Shown here: positions 4,658 to 7,047 of the stretch, piece by piece
Numbering within the stretch: the first letter of the stretch is position 1
Layout: every line of letters starts with the position of its first letter
Assembly (NCBI GenBank): GCA_007135435.1
Contig: SLIW01000503.1
Span: forward strand, 1 to 7,047
Direction of reading: 5' to 3'
From: Natronomonas sp.
GTDB lineage: Archaea > Halobacteriota > Halobacteria > Halobacteriales > Haloarculaceae
Length of the DNA: 7,047 bases
Translations under genes and position numbers: made by a program
Notes under the pieces: generated by a model
What the model saw: only the letters and a program-made list of their open reading frames with translations
Told to the model about the DNA's origin: nothing
Databases searched by the model: none

Positions 4658-5080
4658 ATGGTCGTGGTCGCGGTCGTGAGCGGGACGACGAAGGAAGAGC
4701 ACGTCCTGCTCGAGGCGGGGGGACGGGCGGCCGACCTCGAGACGGACGTCCACGTGCTCTACGTCCTCGGCCTCGGGTGGTACGCCAACCTCGAGGTCCA
4801 CCTCAGCGACCGCGTGGGGATCCCGACCGGCCTCGAGACGATACGCGGGGTCTGCGAGTCGCGGGCGAACCGGATCGCCGCACCCCTGCTCGACGAGTAC
4901 GTTCCGGCTGGGCGCATCGGCCGCCCGATCGAGGAGATCGTCCAGTACGCCGACGAGGTCGACGCCCACGCCGTCGTCGTGGACGCCGACGTCGACTGGG
5001 GCGCCGGGCTCGACAGCGTGCGTCACGATCCCATCGAGCAGCTACGTGCCGAGGGCGTCCCCGTCGTCCCCGTTCACTGA
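4658..5080 (+). CDS. Universal-stress-protein-like (UspA-fold) protein
   Basis: The 140-aa length and the alpha/beta pattern fit a single UspA domain: a hydrophobic first strand (VVVAVV, 2-7), HVLYVLGLG (32-40), then GRIGRPIEEIVQYADEVDAH (85-104) and AVVVDADVD (105-113), equivalent to the Usp stretch ending in the adenine-pocket strand, and a final strand VPVVPVH (134-140). The usual ATP-binding loop G-2x-G-9x-G(S/T) is not visible; that region reads DWGAGLDSVRHDP. It is therefore probably a non-ATP-binding Usp relative acting in the cytosol, with unknown partner and role. The ATG start is supported by a TATA box 27 nt upstream. It stands alone; 316 nt separate it from the E1 alpha gene. Confidence 0.75.
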   Translation: MVVVAVVSGTTKEEHVLLEAGGRAADLETDVHVLYVLGLGWYANLEVHLSDRVGIPTGLETIRGVCESRANRIAAPLLDEYVPAGRIGRPIEEIVQYADEVDAHAVVVDADVDWGAGLDSVRHDPIEQLRAEGVPVVPVH

Positions 5081-5198
5081 CCTCGGCGTGGTTCGGCCCG
5101 CGGGTGGCGCGATCGGCGTCGAGCGTCGATGACGGATGCGTGGTCGACGGTGCGGCGTGTTGAGATGAGAACGAGACGCGACCAACCCCTGGTGGACT

Positions 5199-5305
5199 GA
5201 AAGGGCGAGGCGCGCTCGACGAACCCCGGCGACGCAAGCACTGCAGCGACCGAAGGGAGCGAAGCGCACAGCGAGCCGCGGGAGTCGAGCGCGCCGAGGG
5301 CTTTC
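5199..5305 (-). repeat. Imperfect-palindromic intergenic element, copy B (short form)
   Basis: Read on the minus strand it matches copy A. GAAAG (5305-5301) pairs with CTTTC (5203-5199). After a 5x5 internal loop, GGCGCGCTCGAC (5295-5284) pairs perfectly with GTCGAGCGCGCC (5220-5209). The adjoining blocks CTCCCGCGGCTC and CGCCGGGGTTCGT are the same as in copy A, as is the 15-mer GCTCCCTTCGGTCGC in the interior. The interior is short, so the whole element is 107 nt against 351 nt for copy A. The stem differs from copy A at four positions, each compensated on the other arm. Its edge lies about 60 nt before the TATA box of the E1 operon, so an effect on that operon is possible but unproven. Confidence 0.8.
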
Positions 5306-5337
5306 AAATCTCTTTGACTTCGTCAGCCGCCTATCTT

Positions 5338-5360
5338 ACCGGCACCCGACGGTGCATGGT
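5338..5360. promoter_or_regulatory. Operator-like inverted repeat upstream of the E1 operon
   Basis: GCACC (5342-5346) and GGTGC (5351-5355) are exact complements around CGAC. Outer ACC (5338-5340) and GGT (5358-5360) extend the dyad with one and two unpaired bases. The dyad abuts the TATA box at 5366, where a bound regulator would block BRE/TATA recognition. Lrp/AsnC-type regulators often control amino-acid catabolism in archaea, but no regulator gene is in view. Confidence 0.4.
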
Positions 5361-5365
5361 CAAAG

Positions 5366-5370
5366 TATAT
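5366..5370 (+). promoter_or_regulatory. TATA box of the E1 alpha/beta operon
   Basis: TATAT within CAAAGTATATCC is centred about 29 nt before the ATG at 5397. It lies downstream of the alternative ATG at 5352, which argues against that longer start. Confidence 0.6.
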
Positions 5371-5396
5371 CCCATCGCGGTGTGCAACCGTGTGCC

Positions 5397-6515
5397 ATGG
5401 CCAGGTTCCCCGAGGAGTTCGATCACTGCGAGCAGATCCTCGCGCCGGACGGATCGGCGGACGAGGAGGCCGTCCAGGCGCTCGACCTCGACGGCGACGC
5501 GCTCCGGGAGCTGTACGCGTCGATGGTCCAGGCGCGGGCGCTCGAGGAGCGGGGACTGACGCTGCAGCGCCGCGGCGAGTTCCACTTCTGGATGGAGTGC
5601 CGCGGCCTGGAGGCCTCCCACGTCGGGACGGCGGCGGCGCTCGATGACCGCGACTGGATGAACACCGAATGGCGGCAGTACGCCGCGCACATCCAGCGCG
5701 GCAGGCCGCTTACGGACATCCTGCTGTTCTGGCTCCGCGGCTACGAGACCTGGGAGACCGACGACCTCGACGACATGCCTGCCCACGAGCGACGGCTGCC
5801 ACACATCGTGGCCGTCGGGACGCAGGTCCCACAGACGGTCGGGCTCATGTGGGGTCGGAGCCTGCAGGGCTACGACGAGGTCGGCCTCGTGGGCGTCGGC
5901 GACGGCGGCGCGAGCAAGGGCGACTTCCACGCCGGGTTGAACTTCGCGGGCGTCCTCGACGTCCCGGTCGTGTTCGTGGTGTTCAACAACCAGTGGGCCA
6001 TCTCGACGCCGGTCGACCGACAGACCGCCGCGGAGACCTACGCCCATCGGGCGGAGGGGTACGGCTTCGACGGCGTCCTGGTCGACGGCAACGACGTCCT
6101 CGCGACCTACCGGGCGACCAGGCGCGCTGTCGAACGGGCCCGCGAGTCCGGCGAGCCGACGCTCGTCGAGACCCTCACCTACCGCCGCGGGGCGCACTCC
6201 TCGAGCGACGACGACTCGCGGTACCGCGACGAGGACGAGGTCGCGGCCTGGCGGGACCGCGACCCGATCGACCGCTTCGGGCGGTTCCTCTCCGACCGCG
6301 GGCTCTGGGACGAGGAGTGGGGCGAGTCCGTCCGGTCGGCCGCCGAGGAGCGGGCCCACGAGGCGGCCGAGGAGGCGCTGGCGATCGCCGCCGAGGGGTC
6401 GCCCGAGGAGCTGTTCGACGAGGTGTTCGCGGATCCGCCGGGGTACCTCGACGAGCAGCGCGAGGAGCTGCTCGCCGCGGTGGCCGAACACGGCGAGGAG
6501 GCCTTCCGGTGGTGA
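5397..6515 (+). CDS. 2-oxoacid dehydrogenase E1 component, alpha subunit (branched-chain type)
   Basis: With E1 beta this subunit decarboxylates a 2-oxo acid using thiamine diphosphate and passes the acyl group to lipoyl-E2. The 372-aa product has the ThDP motif GDG (168-170) exactly 26 residues before NN (197-198), then QWAISTP. The helix reads FHAGLNFAG, like branched-chain E1 alpha (HAGFNFA), not the EALN of many pyruvate types. VDGNDV (229-234) and the loop RRGAHSSSDD (263-272) followed by YR also match the branched-chain type; H267 is the likely catalytic-loop His. Databases usually label haloarchaeal homologues pdhA, but haloarchaea oxidise pyruvate with ferredoxin oxidoreductases, so the substrate remains open. 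The ATG at 5397 fits the TATA box and the family N-terminus. E1 beta follows 6 nt later. Confidence 0.92.
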   Translation: MARFPEEFDHCEQILAPDGSADEEAVQALDLDGDALRELYASMVQARALEERGLTLQRRGEFHFWMECRGLEASHVGTAAALDDRDWMNTEWRQYAAHIQRGRPLTDILLFWLRGYETWETDDLDDMPAHERRLPHIVAVGTQVPQTVGLMWGRSLQGYDEVGLVGVGDGGASKGDFHAGLNFAGVLDVPVVFVVFNNQWAISTPVDRQTAAETYAHRAEGYGFDGVLVDGNDVLATYRATRRAVERARESGEPTLVETLTYRRGAHSSSDDDSRYRDEDEVAAWRDRDPIDRFGRFLSDRGLWDEEWGESVRSAAEERAHEAAEEALAIAAEGSPEELFDEVFADPPGYLDEQREELLAAVAEHGEEAFRW

Positions 6516-6516
6516 C
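6509..6516 (+). promoter_or_regulatory. Ribosome binding site of E1 beta
   Basis: The stretch GTGGTGAC, which contains the E1 alpha stop codon TGA, includes GGTGA. This matches part of the extended archaeal Shine-Dalgarno (GGAGGTGAT) and sits 6 nt before the ATG at 6522. Termination and re-initiation are probably coupled. Confidence 0.5.
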
Positions 6517-6521
6517 GATCG

Positions 6522-7047
6522 ATGGCGCCTGAGAACCTCACCCTGGTGGAGGCGGTCGCCGAGGCGATGCACGACGAGATGGCCCGCGACGAGTCGGTGA
6601 TCGTCCTGGGCGAGGACGTCGGCCGCTCCGGCGGCGTCTTCCGCGCGACGGAGGGCCTCTACGACGCCTTCGGCCCCGACCGCGTGGTCGACACGCCCCT
6701 CGCCGAGACCGGCATCGCCGGCGCCGCCATCGGGCTGGCCGCCTCGGGGCTGCGCCCGATCGCCGAGATCCAGTTCATGGGCTTCACCTACGCCGCGATG
6801 GAGCAGCTCTACACCCGCGCCGCCCGGATGAACGCGCGCTCTCGAGGACACTACCCATGTCAGATGGTCCTGCGGGCGCCCTTCGGCGGCGGCGTGCGCG
6901 CGCCGGACCTCCACGGCGAGTCGATGGAGGCGATCTTCGTCCACCACCCCGGCTTCAAGGTGGTCGTCCCGAGCACGCCGCGCGACGCCAAGGGGCTGTT
7001 GACCGCCGCCATCCGGGACCCCGACCCCGTGGTCTTCCTCGAGCCGA
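6522..7047 (+). CDS. 2-oxoacid dehydrogenase E1 component, beta subunit (3'-truncated by the window)
   Basis: This is the partner of E1 alpha in the alpha2beta2 thiamine-diphosphate enzyme. The first 175 residues are present of an expected 320-330; the frame runs off the right edge without a stop. Family landmarks are VIVLGEDVG (26-34), TPLAETGIAG (58-67) with E62 as the cofactor-activating Glu, RPIAEIQFMGF (78-88), RAPFGGGVRAP (118-128), H131 in a HGESMEA block where relatives often read HSxSxEA, and VVVPSTPRDAKGLL (147-160), then FLEP. The ATG is placed by GGTGA just upstream and by the normal family N-terminus (NLTLVEAVAEAM). Genes for E2 and E3 would be expected beyond the right edge, as in other haloarchaeal 2-oxoacid dehydrogenase operons. 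Confidence 0.93.
   Translation, partial: MAPENLTLVEAVAEAMHDEMARDESVIVLGEDVGRSGGVFRATEGLYDAFGPDRVVDTPLAETGIAGAAIGLAASGLRPIAEIQFMGFTYAAMEQLYTRAARMNARSRGHYPCQMVLRAPFGGGVRAPDLHGESMEAIFVHHPGFKVVVPSTPRDAKGLLTAAIRDPDPVVFLEP

Larger units (their letters stand above)
5081..5396. other. Intergenic region between the Usp-like gene and E1 alpha
   Basis: There is no gene here. The first 118 nt (5081-5198) show nothing I can interpret. They are followed by palindromic element copy B (5199-5305), a near-palindrome around 5338-5360 and the TATA box of the E1 operon. Confidence 0.7.

Noticed and set aside
5352..5396. Longer start for E1 alpha at the ATG at 5352.
   Set aside because: It lies upstream of the TATA box at 5366 and adds residues not expected at the family N-terminus.
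5331..6947. A 538-codon open frame on the minus strand.
   Set aside because: It is antisense to E1 alpha and E1 beta, whose family motifs are unambiguous. Long antisense frames are normal in GC-rich haloarchaeal DNA.

Overview
The window reads as a haloarchaeal chromosome segment. Coding regions are GC-rich (44 of 60 bases in 3841-3900), proteins are acidic and rich in Asp/Glu, and RadB is an archaeal recombination protein. Most promoters place an AT-rich TATA-like box about 27-30 nt before the start codon, the spacing expected for leaderless archaeal transcripts.

Layout. 1-726 (+): an NAD-kinase-like protein, probably entering from the left edge, convergent with radB (754-1464, -). 1465-2089: a gene-free stretch dominated by a large imperfect palindrome (1582-1932, copy A) packed with internal stem-loops. 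2090-2814 (-): a compact three-gene cluster of small proteins (63, 126 and 58 aa) with coupled or overlapping reading frames, in visibly lower-GC DNA that looks like an accessory insertion. 2815-3324: AT-richer DNA with no convincing gene (28 G+C of 60 bases in 2881-2940). 3325-4053 (+): an RNase H-fold (RuvC/YqgF-like) protein. 4173-4556 (+): methylmalonyl-CoA epimerase. 4658-5080 (+): a small universal-stress-protein-like protein. 5081-5396: intergenic, with a second, shorter copy (5199-5305, copy B) of the palindrome in the opposite orientation, then an operator-like inverted repeat and a TATA box. 5397-6515 and 6522-7047 (+): E1 alpha and E1 beta of a thiamine-diphosphate 2-oxoacid dehydrogenase, the beta gene cut by the right edge.

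How genes relate. Only two groups are clear transcription units: the E1 alpha/beta pair and the three small genes. The rest appear to be singly transcribed housekeeping genes. E1 alpha has features of the branched-chain 2-oxoacid dehydrogenase type. Branched-chain degradation yields propionyl-CoA and then methylmalonyl-CoA, so the epimerase nearby may belong to the same catabolism, but this is only a neighbourhood inference.

The most notable observation is the palindrome family. Copies A and B share conserved sequence blocks and a 12-bp stem. Four positions of that stem differ between the copies, and all four are compensated on the opposite arm, which is evidence for a maintained secondary structure in RNA or DNA.
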